From: Rickettsiales endosymbiont of Stachyamoeba lipophora
Lineage (GTDB): Bacteria > Pseudomonadota > Alphaproteobacteria > Rickettsiales > 33-17
Reading direction: 5' to 3'
NCBI RefSeq assembly: GCF_003932735.1
Contig: NZ_CP033611.1
Location: 772,156 to 836,155, forward strand
DNA length: 64,000 bases
In this document: piece after piece, positions 17,093 to 26,866 of the stretch
How positions within the stretch are numbered: the first letter of the stretch is position 1
Layout of the letters: each line of letters begins with the position of its first letter
The notes under the pieces: generated by a model
The model's database searches: none
What the model saw: the letters and a program-made list of their open reading frames with translations, nothing else
Told to the model about the DNA's origin: nothing
Made by a program: the position numbers and the translations under genes

Positions 17093-17419
17093 CTACTTTA
17101 TAATAATTTTTCCTTGGGCGGTGTCTTGGTGGAAATCACCAAAAAATATATATTCTCCAGGAGATAATGGACCAAATGAAACAGTAGTTTTACTATTTCC
17201 TAAAATAATTTTTTCGCGCTTTAAGTCAATACTTTCAAATTCTTCAGGTGTTTTATCATGATTAATAATATTTAGTTTAATTCTAGTATTGGAAGGAAGT
17301 TCCAAAATTTCAGGTTCAAATCTATGATTTTGTATGTTTAAGGTGTAGTGCTGAACCTCACTAGCTTGAGCATTCAATATAAAACTCATAGAAAATATAA
17401 AAACTAATAATTTAACCAT
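17093..17419 (-). CDS. periplasmic cupredoxin-domain protein (EfeO N-terminal-like)
   Basis: The single domain after the signal peptide (YTLNIQNHRFEPEILELPSNTRI, NHDKTPEEFES, LSPGEYIFFGDFHQDTAQGKIII) matches the cupredoxin domain of EfeO. It probably serves as the periplasmic partner of the FTR1 permease. The frame is open from ATG 17458, but that start lies on the Fur-box-like site. I prefer ATG 17419 (MVKLLVFIFSMSFILNAQA, a clean signal peptide, 108 residues), which has an upstream AGGA. The usual Cys/His/Met copper ligands of blue-copper proteins are not obvious. The imelysin domain of full EfeO is absent. Confidence 0.78.
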   Translation of the reverse strand: MVKLLVFIFSMSFILNAQASEVQHYTLNIQNHRFEPEILELPSNTRIKLNIINHDKTPEEFESIDLKREKIILGNSKTTVSFGPLSPGEYIFFGDFHQDTAQGKIIIK

Positions 17420-17437
17420 AAAAAATAATTTCCTGAT

Positions 17438-17456
17438 GCAATTGAGAATCATTATC
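17438..17456 (-). promoter_or_regulatory. Fur-box-like operator
   Basis: On the minus strand GATAATGATTCTCAATTGC matches 14 of 19 positions of the Fur consensus GATAATGATAATCATTATC, with the left nine bases exact. It sits just upstream of the preferred start of the cupredoxin/FTR1 genes, where iron-dependent repression would be expected. That a Fur protein exists in this genome is not shown by the window. Confidence 0.6.
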
Positions 17457-17525
17457 ATACAGATTTTTTAAAAGATCAATCTTTTTTAGGTACTTGCCTT
17501 AAAAATTCTTTTGCTTTAATCTAAA

Positions 17526-18071
17526 GTGGATTTATTTTTTAAGTTTTTTGTAATGGCAGATAATCGTTCCTTACTATATATTATAATATATTTGATTTTA
17601 ATCAGTTTTTTTATACTAATTATTAGCCATTTACAGTTAACGCGTAAGAAAGAACCATTAGATCACCCCAAAAATACAGTAAATCAAAAAGTTGATGGCG
17701 AATGGCTAGTAAAAAACACCATTTTTGATCTTAAAACTGAAGCAAATCAAATAGCTCAAGAATATAAATTGCCTATAGCTCAGAATGCTAACAATGCCAA
17801 CCAAGCATACAGTTTAAGTGTCAATATTGAGGATGTATATTATGAAAATAAGATACATATTAATTTTAAAAATTTTTTATATAAATTTTATTATAATATT
17901 AAATCTCACTTTAGTTTTAGAAATTCTAAATTTCTGCTGCCGCACAGCTTATCAGTCATACAAAAAGCATATTTAATGGATTTCTTGGCAGAGGAGCTAG
18001 AAACAGGTTATGAAGTTATTTTCACTGATATAATAAAGGATAAATTAATTTTAGAGCTGGAATATAGATAA
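17526..18071 (+). CDS. unknown bitopic membrane protein, first gene of MotB-like operon
   Basis: This 181-residue protein has one strong hydrophobic helix near the N-terminus (about 17-36, LLYIIIYLILISFFILIISH). A roughly 140-residue soluble part follows with no motif I recognise (GEWLVKNTIFDLKTEANQIA; KAYLMDFLAEELETGYEVIF). The start is GTG at 17526; an in-frame ATG at 17553 is an alternative, and neither has a clear Shine-Dalgarno. Its stop overlaps the start of the MotB-like gene by one base, so it is almost certainly co-translated. A role beside the putative stator is inferred only from position. Confidence 0.7.
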   Translation: MDLFFKFFVMADNRSLLYIIIYLILISFFILIISHLQLTRKKEPLDHPKNTVNQKVDGEWLVKNTIFDLKTEANQIAQEYKLPIAQNANNANQAYSLSVNIEDVYYENKIHINFKNFLYKFYYNIKSHFSFRNSKFLLPHSLSVIQKAYLMDFLAEELETGYEVIFTDIIKDKLILELEYR

Positions 18072-18754
18072 TGGAATTTACCAAGGAAAATACTGTATCT
18101 AATAACAGCTTAGCTATATTAATTAAAAATAGCGAGGCGTCATCAGAGGAGCAACCAAAAGTCTGGCTAATCATATTTAATGATTTATTGTCATTAATAT
18201 TATGTTTTTTGGTACTACTTTATATGAGTTATACTCCAGATCATAAAAAATGGGAGGCATTAGGCTCAGCAATTAAGATGACTTTTTCATTAAAAAACTT
18301 TGGTGAGTTTAGTATCAATAAAAAAACTCAACAAGAAATAGATAAAAGTTTAAATGTACAATCATTTTCAAAAAATTATTTAGAAAAATTAATATATTTA
18401 AAATTTTCTGAGCAACCCTCCTTATTAAAATATAAAATTAAAATCATTGAGGATAATTTAGTTATAGATCTTACCAATAAAGAAGGAAATATTATATTAA
18501 CCAATGAATTTATCAAAGATTTGCAAAAATTATCTGAAATTTTTATAACCTTACGTCAATATAGATTTAGTTGTATTAGTATTGAAAAAGATGGATTGTT
18601 AAATAAATTTGAAGAATATCATGAAGATTTTGAACAAATAGTAAAAATTTTAAATGACAACGGTGTTAAAACGGAGTTAGATATAACTTATAAGTTTCAA
18701 AGTGACCAACAGCCAATAAGGGGTATTTTAATTAAAAATGATAATCATAATTAG
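18071..18754 (+). CDS. MotB-like protein with plug/stator-type transmembrane helix
   Basis: This 227-residue protein has a single N-terminal transmembrane helix, VWLIIFNDLLSLILCFLVLLYMS, at about 31-53. It resembles the MotB/PomB helix, with D38 at the position of the proton-carrying Asp. The C-terminal part lacks a convincing OmpA-like peptidoglycan-binding motif, and no motA is adjacent. It overlaps its upstream neighbour by one base and the downstream TPR gene by 17 bp. It could be a divergent flagellar stator subunit or a related ion-driven membrane component of another machine. No stator partner is visible in the window. Confidence 0.6.
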   Translation: MEFTKENTVSNNSLAILIKNSEASSEEQPKVWLIIFNDLLSLILCFLVLLYMSYTPDHKKWEALGSAIKMTFSLKNFGEFSINKKTQQEIDKSLNVQSFSKNYLEKLIYLKFSEQPSLLKYKIKIIEDNLVIDLTNKEGNIILTNEFIKDLQKLSEIFITLRQYRFSCISIEKDGLLNKFEEYHEDFEQIVKILNDNGVKTELDITYKFQSDQQPIRGILIKNDNHN

Positions 18755-21707
18755 AATATTATCATTTTTAATTGTAGGTATTAACCTTGTTTTTGCAGCA
18801 GATGTAAAAACAATCACTAAGCCTATATCTAACGGGATAAGGATTATATTTATAGTAAATGATCCTAAGGTTTTTGATATTACAGAAAATAATTCTAAGA
18901 TTATAGTTAACTTAGGTGCTGATACCCCAAGTTTTATAAATTTAAATCACAATATAATTAAGAATACTACCAAGAACGGTAACGACATAGTTATAGAGCT
19001 AAACAATCAAGCTAGGTTTAGAAAGTTCATAAGTGATAAGTTTGTCGGGCTAGATATTATCAGTATAAATAAGCCAATTGATGAAACATTCTCCCAAAAA
19101 GAAACCTCACAAAGTCAGAACAACATCGATTTAAAGCAACCTAAAATCACACCCCTTAATCAAGGCACAAAAAAAACTAGCAAGAGGCTAGAGAATAAAG
19201 CTACAAGCCTTGGTAAACTTCTAGCAGGAAGTACAGAAAGGGGTTTGGCACATCCTAAAGAGCCAGTTCAAGTTAAAGAGCAATTTGCAAGCCCAGCTAC
19301 TATACCAGAGATTAAAAATACCAAAGTTAGTAGTGCTAATATTGATATTAAAGTAGATAATAAAGAGTCTTTATCTCCCCAAAACATCATTAAGTTTGAT
19401 CAAAATAATGAGCGGTTAATTATTAGTTTTCCTTGGGATCATATTGTACCGGCAGTAAGTTTTAATCGAGGGGATAATTTTTATATTATATTTGGTAGTT
19501 ATCATAATCCTCCTGTAATACCCAAGGATATTCCTTATGATATAGGTAACATAGAGTTTGTGACTAAAGATGGTTTTGTGATTTATAAATTCCGTATACA
19601 ACAAAATAATTTAGATTTAGTAAGATCAAACAATACTTGGCATATTGTCATACCAAATGATAGAAATAAAAAGCGCATACCTACTAAATTAAAACCTTAT
19701 GATTTTGAAGATAGCGACCTAGTTATTGATATACCCTATGCTGATAAATATTTAGAATTTACTGATCCATTAATTGGTGATCAATTATTAATCTATCCTC
19801 TGGCCAATGACCTATATTATGTTGATCAAACAATAGCTTCATCGGATTATGAAATTATAAATACTTTTCAAGGTATTGTGATAGTTAAAAACAATGATCA
19901 GTTAAGAACGGAAGTAACTTCTCATAAAGTTAAACTCTTTTCGCCAAGTTCAAAGAAAAGAGCTTATGGAGCTAATAAGTTTCAAAATCAAAATAGTTTT
20001 TTTGATTTTGGTAATTGGAGCAAAGTAAAAGACCACCAATTTGATGACCAACTAAATAACTTATTTTTAAAAGTTTCCAATTCTTCCAAAGAACAAAAAT
20101 CAATTTATAGATTAGAAATAGCTAAACACTATTTTAAAAATAAATTTTTAAGTGAAGCTGTAGCTATGCTAAATTTTATGGAGAAATCAGACCCGTATTT
20201 TTGTGATAAAGTGCCTGAAGTAAAGATATTTAAGGCTGCAAGTGAGTATTTAATGGGGCGATACCAAAGTAGCAAGCAAACTTGGGATGAAATTGATTTT
20301 GATCCATTACCACCCAAATTTCATAATGAATTATTTAGCTGGATAGCTGCCAATCAGCAAAAAATAAATCCTGAATTTAGCAAATATCAAATTAACTTTC
20401 TAACATATCAAAATTTTTATTTTGTAAACTATCCTGATGAATTAAAAAATCAGTTTGCATTACAAGAGTTAGAATCAAATCTTGCTATTAAAAATTTACC
20501 TCAGGCTGGAAAGTTGATAACTTATCTCAGCTTACAAAAACTAAAGAACTCAAATGATCTTGAATATCTTAAAGGGGTTTATTATTACCTTAGTGGTAAT
20601 AATAAAAAAGCTGAAGTAATTCTAAATAAGCTAAGTGCAAATTATGAAGATCCTAAAAATAGATTTAAAGCGGTTCTAAAGCTTGTAGAAACCAAGCTTA
20701 ACAATAAGGAACTGAACCAAAATCAGGCTATTGAATTACTTAATAAAGTTAAATTCACCTGGAGAGGCGATGAAATTGAAGTGAGTTATTTAGAGCTTCT
20801 TGCGGAATTATATTGGGAGACTAAACAATATGACAAAGCCTTGCTTAGTTGGAAGCAAATAGTAAACAATTTTTCTTCAAGTCCTAGTAGCATTTTGGTG
20901 GCTTCCAAGATGAGTGAGAGTTTTGCAGATCTTATAAGCAATGAACAAAAATACTTAGCTGATGATTTTACGATAGTAGCAATATTTAATGAATTTCAAG
21001 AGTTAACGCCTCTGGGTAAATTAGGAGACCAAGTTAACCGTAGCATTATTGCTAAGGTGGTTAAGCTTGATTTACTCGAGCAGGCAAGCAGCCTACTTAA
21101 CCATCAGATAAAATTCCGTACTGAGGGAGAAACTCGAAATAACCTTATAGCTGATTTGGCCTATGTACAAATTATCAATAGTAAACCCCGCGAAGCTCTT
21201 GAGACTTTAAATCTATCTTTAGACCAGCCTTTAAATAAAGAACTTGAGAAAAGATATTTTTATTTAAAAATCAAGGCTTTGATCAATGCTGGTCTTACCA
21301 ATGAAGCACTAGATATGATAGGGTACCGCGATGATGAGCAATCTTTAGCGCTACGAATGGATATATTATGGTCAAATAAAGATTGGAATAACATCAAAAA
21401 ATATTATGATCCTTTAAGTGAGGCGTTATGGGAATTTAGTATACCTCCTAGTGAGACTCAACAAAGGATGATAGTTAAGCTTGCTGTGGCCTATGCTAAA
21501 TTAAATGATCATGTTGCAGTCAAAAGGATTGCTGAAAGGTTTTTAGATAAAATAAATCCTGCTAGTCCTGGCTGGGAAGTGCTGAATTTTATAGCACGAG
21601 ATACTCAAAAATTGGATATAAAATCAATTGATAAAAATTTAGGTGTTGATCAATTTGAGTTATTCCTTAAAGAATATCATCAAAGAATAATAAATCAAAG
21701 CCTCTAA
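18738..21707 (+). CDS. large periplasmic TPR-repeat protein
   Basis: This 989-residue protein begins with a signal-like segment (MIIIIRILSFLIVGINLVFAA). Two beta-rich regions follow, at about 20-115 and 215-320 (IKFDQNNERLIISFPWDHIVPAVSF), which could be AMIN-like. A low-complexity Lys/Ser linker (about 115-200) separates them. From about 440 to the end the protein is helical and TPR-like (YLKGVYYYLSGNNKKAEVILNKL; LAELYWETKQYDKALLSWKQIV). It overlaps the MotB-like gene by 17 bp and precedes dnaG by 8 bp. A scaffold for the putative stator, comparable in role to MotC of rhizobia, is an inference. Confidence 0.72.
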   Translation: MIIIIRILSFLIVGINLVFAADVKTITKPISNGIRIIFIVNDPKVFDITENNSKIIVNLGADTPSFINLNHNIIKNTTKNGNDIVIELNNQARFRKFISDKFVGLDIISINKPIDETFSQKETSQSQNNIDLKQPKITPLNQGTKKTSKRLENKATSLGKLLAGSTERGLAHPKEPVQVKEQFASPATIPEIKNTKVSSANIDIKVDNKESLSPQNIIKFDQNNERLIISFPWDHIVPAVSFNRGDNFYIIFGSYHNPPVIPKDIPYDIGNIEFVTKDGFVIYKFRIQQNNLDLVRSNNTWHIVIPNDRNKKRIPTKLKPYDFEDSDLVIDIPYADKYLEFTDPLIGDQLLIYPLANDLYYVDQTIASSDYEIINTFQGIVIVKNNDQLRTEVTSHKVKLFSPSSKKRAYGANKFQNQNSFFDFGNWSKVKDHQFDDQLNNLFLKVSNSSKEQKSIYRLEIAKHYFKNKFLSEAVAMLNFMEKSDPYFCDKVPEVKIFKAASEYLMGRYQSSKQTWDEIDFDPLPPKFHNELFSWIAANQQKINPEFSKYQINFLTYQNFYFVNYPDELKNQFALQELESNLAIKNLPQAGKLITYLSLQKLKNSNDLEYLKGVYYYLSGNNKKAEVILNKLSANYEDPKNRFKAVLKLVETKLNNKELNQNQAIELLNKVKFTWRGDEIEVSYLELLAELYWETKQYDKALLSWKQIVNNFSSSPSSILVASKMSESFADLISNEQKYLADDFTIVAIFNEFQELTPLGKLGDQVNRSIIAKVVKLDLLEQASSLLNHQIKFRTEGETRNNLIADLAYVQIINSKPREALETLNLSLDQPLNKELEKRYFYLKIKALINAGLTNEALDMIGYRDDEQSLALRMDILWSNKDWNNIKKYYDPLSEALWEFSIPPSETQQRMIVKLAVAYAKLNDHVAVKRIAERFLDKINPASPGWEVLNFIARDTQKLDIKSIDKNLGVDQFELFLKEYHQRIINQSL

Positions 21708-21715
21708 GATAAATA

Positions 21716-23431
21716 ATGTCTAGTGAAATTACTCAACAAATCAAGGATCGACTGCGTATATCTGATCTTGTAGGCAGAAAGGTTGCCTTAAAACGTAAAG
21801 GCCATTTATATTGGGGATTGTGCCCATTTCATCATGAAAAATCATCATCTTTTTGTGTTAATGATATTAAGCAATTCTATCACTGTTTTGGCTGCCAAGA
21901 GCATGGCAATATCTTTGATTTTTTAATTAAAACCGAAAAGCTTGATTTCAGAGCTGCTCTTGAAAAGCTAGCCAAAGAAGCAGGAATAACTCTCTCTAGC
22001 AATATAAGCTTTATAGATCCTAATAAAGTTCTATATCAAATAAATAGTGAAGCCCTAAAGTTTTTTGCTGCTAATTTGAGCACCAATCTTAAAGCACAAA
22101 ATTACTGCCAAATGCGTGAAATGAATCAAGATATCATTGAAAAATTTGCAATTGGTTTTGCCGATAGAAGTAAAAACCTTATTAAATATCTAACTAATAA
22201 GGGCTATAAAGAAGTTGATATAGTAAAGGCAGGCCTTGCTTGGCGTAAAAGTAATGGTGATATTATTGAATCATTTCAAGATAGACTTATATTCCCAATT
22301 TTTAATCAAATTAATAAAGTTATAGCTTTTGGTGGAAGAGTTATCGAAGCAAGTAACAAAGATATTCCTAAATATAAAAATACTTCTGAAACAGCAATTT
22401 ATACTAAAAAGAATCAGTTATATAATTTGAATCGTGCTAAATTAATTCATCCTAATAACATTATTGTTGCTGAAGGATATATGGATGTAGTTGCTTTAGC
22501 AAAAGTGGGCATTGAAAATGTGGTAGCCCCTTTAGGAACAGCTATTACGACCGAGCAAATAAAAATGTTATGGCGAATTTGTAATGAACCTATTTTTTGC
22601 TTTGATGGTGATGAAGCAGGACTTAAGGCAAGCTCCAAAGTAGTAGATTTAATATTGCCCATACTAGAAACTGATTATTCAGCCCAATTTGTACTGCTTC
22701 CTGAAGGGAAGGATCCTGATGATATGATTAAGGAAGGGCAGGTTGAAAAGTTAAATAAATTATTGAATAAGCCGATATCGCTTACTTCTATAATATGGCA
22801 AAAATATGTAGGCGATCCAGAAAAATTATCTCCTGATCAAAAAGCTCAAGCTGAAAAAAATCTTTTTAAGGCTATTAATCAAATAAGCGACCAACAAAAA
22901 AAAGCCTATTATTATGATTATTTTGTAGACCAAGTAAGGACGCTTCTTAGAAGAAAAAACCAATTCTATAAAAACGGTGGGATGATTACTAGCAGGATAG
23001 CGGAGAAGCAGCCTCCTAAAACTGCAAGCATAGATGCTAACGAAAGAATCAAAATTATTTTAGTAGCTTTAATGGCGGCATGCCCTGATATTTTTTTAGA
23101 TCAAAGTGAATTTATAGGTTCTTTAGAATTAAAAGATCAAAAGGTGGCAGAAAATTTAGAAAGGCTCTTAAATAATGAAAATGTTGAGTTAAGCTTTATT
23201 AATTATTCTCCTTATAACATTAATATCAATTTTAAAGATGATAAACTTCGATTAAAAAACCTTTTCAAATTTTATCAAAACGAATATTTTCTTGATATTA
23301 TGCGAAATAATTTAAAGGACTTAATTACCGGCGGCGCAGGTTTTGAGAAAATCACTCATTTAAGGCAAGAAATGAAAAAGCATGAGCAAGTGGCTAGAGA
23401 GTTAAAAGAACAATTAAATACAAGTTTGTAA
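21716..23431 (+). CDS. dnaG: DNA primase
   Basis: This 571-residue protein has the CHC2 zinc finger at its N-terminus (C36, H39, C57, C60 in CPFHHEKSSSFCV..YHCFGC). A central TOPRIM domain carries VAEGYMDVVALAKVG near 250 and FDGDEAGLKA near 300. The C-terminal helicase-binding region (from about 430) is diverged, as is usual. DnaG synthesises RNA primers at the replication fork. It lies 8 bp after the TPR gene and 15 bp before valS. Confidence 0.97.
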   Translation: MSSEITQQIKDRLRISDLVGRKVALKRKGHLYWGLCPFHHEKSSSFCVNDIKQFYHCFGCQEHGNIFDFLIKTEKLDFRAALEKLAKEAGITLSSNISFIDPNKVLYQINSEALKFFAANLSTNLKAQNYCQMREMNQDIIEKFAIGFADRSKNLIKYLTNKGYKEVDIVKAGLAWRKSNGDIIESFQDRLIFPIFNQINKVIAFGGRVIEASNKDIPKYKNTSETAIYTKKNQLYNLNRAKLIHPNNIIVAEGYMDVVALAKVGIENVVAPLGTAITTEQIKMLWRICNEPIFCFDGDEAGLKASSKVVDLILPILETDYSAQFVLLPEGKDPDDMIKEGQVEKLNKLLNKPISLTSIIWQKYVGDPEKLSPDQKAQAEKNLFKAINQISDQQKKAYYYDYFVDQVRTLLRRKNQFYKNGGMITSRIAEKQPPKTASIDANERIKIILVALMAACPDIFLDQSEFIGSLELKDQKVAENLERLLNNENVELSFINYSPYNININFKDDKLRLKNLFKFYQNEYFLDIMRNNLKDLITGGAGFEKITHLRQEMKKHEQVARELKEQLNTSL

Positions 23432-23446
23432 AAGGTCAAGGTTACA

Positions 23447-25987
23447 ATGAATGATATTTTAGATAAATATAATACACAAGAAGTTGAAGCAAAATGGCAA
23501 AATCATTGGGAACAGCATAAAGTATATAAGTGGGATCCAAGCAAAGATAGAAGCGAAAATTTTGTAATTGATACTCCGCCACCTACAGTATCAGGTATTT
23601 TGCATATGGGGCATATATTTAGCTATACTCAAGCTGATTTCATCGCTCGGTTTATGAGAATGAAGGGTAAGAATGTATTTTATCCTATTGGTTTTGATGA
23701 TAATGGCTTACCAACAGAAAAGCTGGTAGAAAAAACTAAAAATGTTAGAGGGGTCAATCTTCCTAGAAATGAGTTTATTGCATTATGTAGGGAAGTAGTA
23801 TTGGATGCAGAAGAAGAATTTAGAAAGCTTTTTAGATCTGCTGCCATGAGTTTTGACTGGGATCAAGAATATCAAACCATTAGTCCTGAGGTTACTAAAT
23901 TATCCCAAATGTCTTTTATAGATTTATATAATAAAGGACATATATATCGAAGCCAACAACCGACACTTTGGGATACAATCGATCAAACTGCTTTGGCTCA
24001 AGCCGATATTATTGATAAAGAATTTGATTCGGAAATGCATGAAATCATTTTCAAAACAGAAGATAATCAAGAGATTGTAATAGCTACTACTAGACCTGAA
24101 TTGCTGCCAGCATGCGTAGCTGTAATGATACATCCAGATGACCCAAGACACAAAAGTTTATTAGGAAAAACTCTTAAAACTCCATTGTTTGAAATATCTG
24201 TAAGAGTAATTGCAGATGAAAAAGTGGAAATCGAGAAAGGAACAGGGGTAGTAATGTGCTGCACTTTCGGTGATACTACCGATATTGAATGGTGGCGTAT
24301 CCATAATTTACCATTAAGGCAAATTATTGCTAAAAATGGTAGATTGGCATTAAATGATTTAGATTATATACAACAAGCAAAAATCAATGATCAAGCGAAG
24401 CCTTATTTAGAAGCAATAAACGGATTAAAAATTAAAGAAGCTCGTGAAAAAATTATTGAACTTCTTAAGGCTAATGGTTTGCTTACTAAATCATCCTCAA
24501 TTGTGCATATTGTAAAATGTGCTGAGCGTTCAGGTAGCCCGCTTGAAATCTTGGTTACATCACAGTGGTCAGTTAAAATATTAGAGCATAAAAAAGAACT
24601 TCTTAACAAAGCTAAAGAATGCAAATGGTATCCAGAATATATGCAACACCGTCTTGAAAACTGGATTAACGGTCTTTCATGGGATTGGTGTATTAGTAGG
24701 CAACGTTTTTTTGGAGTTCCTTTTCCAGTCTGGTATTCGAAAAGACCTGGAGAAGAGGGGAAGGTTATTATTGGTAATACGCAAAAACTGCCTATTGATC
24801 CTTTGCATGATTTGCCAGCAGGTTATAGTAAGGAAGAAGTAGAGCCTGATTTTGATGTGATGGATACTTGGGCAACTAGCTCTATCACCCCTCAATTGAG
24901 CAGTAAAGCTATAACCAAGGAATTTGCTATTGATTATGAGAGGCATCAAAAGCTTTATCCAGCTGACTTAAGACCACAAGCTCATGAAATTATACGTACT
25001 TGGGCTTTTTATACTATGGTTAAATCTCACTTGCATGAAAATACCATTCCTTGGAAAAGTCTAATGATTAGCGGTTGGTGTTTAGCGGCAGATAAAACTA
25101 AAATGTCTAAGTCTAAAGGTAACGTAGTAACGCCGGTAAATTTGATACAAGAAAAAGGAGCTGATATTGTACGTTTTTGGGCTGCAAATTCACGTTTAGG
25201 GGCTGATATCGCTTATTCCGAAGAAATGTTTAAAATCGGCAAAAAGCTGGTAACTAAATTATGGAATGCTTCGAAATTCTGTGCTCAATATTTTTCAGGA
25301 GTAGAGATCAATAATATTACAGCCATAGACGCTTATAAAAATAACCAGATTTTTGAATTGGTTGATATTTGGATGTTATCTAAGCTTAATGAAGCAGTTA
25401 AAAATGCTACCTTAGAATTTGAAAAATTTGAGTATTGTAATGCTAAAGCTCATATTGAAAATTTCTTTTGGAATATTTTTTGTGATAATTATTTAGAAAT
25501 TATTAAAGTGCGCGCTTATGATGAAAATGATAGTAATCCACAAGGTAAATTAAGTGCTGTATATTCACTTTATTATACTCTAAGTACTGTGCTAAAATTA
25601 TTTGCACCATTATTGCCGCATGTAACTGAAGAAATTTACCAGGCTCTTTATCCAAAAGAGGTATTATCAATCCATCAAAGAAATACTTGGCCAGAAGCCA
25701 GCAACCTGCCATATGACCAAGAGGCGGTAGTATTAGGTGATTATTTGGTAGAGTTGCTAGAATATGTTCGTAAAACTAAATCAGAAGCAAACATTTCGCT
25801 TAAGGCGCCTATTAAAGAAATTTGGCTGGCGTGTAAAGATAAAAATGTTGAAAAAAGCTTTAGCAAAATAATCACAGATTTTAAAAACGTAACCCAAGCA
25901 GAAGAGCTGGTAGTTAAGGAATTTGACACTATAGATAAAGGGGTATTTAATGGTAATAATGAATTAAAACTACAAATTATTACCTAA
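23447..25987 (+). CDS. valS: valyl-tRNA synthetase
   Basis: This 846-residue class I synthetase has its HIGH motif as HMGH at 53-56 (PPPTVSGILHMGH) and KMSKSKGN at about 552-559. The editing CP1 domain includes TTRPELLPACVAV near 215. The anticodon-binding domain follows the catalytic core. The region after KMSKS is shorter than in E. coli ValS, so the C-terminal coiled-coil arm is probably missing, as in other alphaproteobacterial and archaeal-like ValS. It runs into the transporter gene after 3 bp. Confidence 0.96.
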   Translation: MNDILDKYNTQEVEAKWQNHWEQHKVYKWDPSKDRSENFVIDTPPPTVSGILHMGHIFSYTQADFIARFMRMKGKNVFYPIGFDDNGLPTEKLVEKTKNVRGVNLPRNEFIALCREVVLDAEEEFRKLFRSAAMSFDWDQEYQTISPEVTKLSQMSFIDLYNKGHIYRSQQPTLWDTIDQTALAQADIIDKEFDSEMHEIIFKTEDNQEIVIATTRPELLPACVAVMIHPDDPRHKSLLGKTLKTPLFEISVRVIADEKVEIEKGTGVVMCCTFGDTTDIEWWRIHNLPLRQIIAKNGRLALNDLDYIQQAKINDQAKPYLEAINGLKIKEAREKIIELLKANGLLTKSSSIVHIVKCAERSGSPLEILVTSQWSVKILEHKKELLNKAKECKWYPEYMQHRLENWINGLSWDWCISRQRFFGVPFPVWYSKRPGEEGKVIIGNTQKLPIDPLHDLPAGYSKEEVEPDFDVMDTWATSSITPQLSSKAITKEFAIDYERHQKLYPADLRPQAHEIIRTWAFYTMVKSHLHENTIPWKSLMISGWCLAADKTKMSKSKGNVVTPVNLIQEKGADIVRFWAANSRLGADIAYSEEMFKIGKKLVTKLWNASKFCAQYFSGVEINNITAIDAYKNNQIFELVDIWMLSKLNEAVKNATLEFEKFEYCNAKAHIENFFWNIFCDNYLEIIKVRAYDENDSNPQGKLSAVYSLYYTLSTVLKLFAPLLPHVTEEIYQALYPKEVLSIHQRNTWPEASNLPYDQEAVVLGDYLVELLEYVRKTKSEANISLKAPIKEIWLACKDKNVEKSFSKIITDFKNVTQAEELVVKEFDTIDKGVFNGNNELKLQIIT

Positions 25988-25990
25988 AAA

Positions 25991-26866
25991 TTGCGCCTTA
26001 TAGATATATTCAGTATAGTTTTTGCCTATGTTTTGGTTGGAATTAGTTATGTCATAGTACTTTATGGCCTTGACTATTTCCAGCCATTAACCTTAATTGC
26101 TTTAAGGTTAACCATGATTGCCGCAATTTTGGTTCCTTTTAATTTGAGAGTTAAAACTTTTCCTTGGAAAAAAGTATTTATATTTGGTTTCATTAATGCT
26201 TTAGGGTTTCAAAGTTTAACAGTTATGGCCATGTATTTTGGCTTAGATATTGCTACCTCAGTAATAGCTCAACAAATGCATATTCCTTTTAGCTGTATTA
26301 TAGGGGTCTTGCTTCTTAGTGAAAAACTCAGCAATAAAACAATAATAGGGCTTATAATAGCATTTACAGGGCTTGTGATTATGGTGGGCAACCCAAAGCT
26401 AGCTAGTAATTATGGACCAGTTGCTATGGCTATAGTCTCGGCATTTCTGTATACAATTAGTAATTTTATTTCAAAGTCTATTCGCAATTTTAATGCTCTT
26501 TCGGTAATTGGTTATGGAGCTTTATTTGCATTACCATTTCAATATCTTTTAGCATATTTTGTTGAAGGATTTAATTTTAAATATGTAATGAATGCCCCTT
26601 TATCAGCATGGATGTCAGTATTCTTTTTGGCAGTGGGAGTATCAATAGTTTCTCTATCTATTTGGATTGAAATGCTTAAAAAGTATCCAGTACAGTTAGT
26701 TACACCTTTTTCCTTGCTAGGTCCCATAACCGGCATAATATGTTCCATGATAATCTTGGGTGAAGATATTAATAATTATATTTTAATCGGCACCATTCTT
26801 ACGATCGCAGGAATTAGCCTCATTATTATTAAATTTAAAATTTTAAAATTTAAATTTTTTAAATAA
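25991..26866 (+). CDS. EamA/DMT-family transporter
   Basis: This 291-residue inner-membrane protein has about ten hydrophobic helices arranged as two EamA repeats (PLTLIALRLTMIAAILVPF in the first half; PFSLLGPITGIICSMIILGE in the second). The start is TTG at 25991, three bases after the valS stop, so it is likely read from the valS mRNA. DMT carriers in Rickettsiales move metabolites such as S-adenosylmethionine or amino acids; the substrate cannot be told here. The C-terminus is a low-complexity KFKILKFKFF run. Confidence 0.88.
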   Translation: MRLIDIFSIVFAYVLVGISYVIVLYGLDYFQPLTLIALRLTMIAAILVPFNLRVKTFPWKKVFIFGFINALGFQSLTVMAMYFGLDIATSVIAQQMHIPFSCIIGVLLLSEKLSNKTIIGLIIAFTGLVIMVGNPKLASNYGPVAMAIVSAFLYTISNFISKSIRNFNALSVIGYGALFALPFQYLLAYFVEGFNFKYVMNAPLSAWMSVFFLAVGVSIVSLSIWIEMLKKYPVQLVTPFSLLGPITGIICSMIILGEDINNYILIGTILTIAGISLIIIKFKILKFKFFK

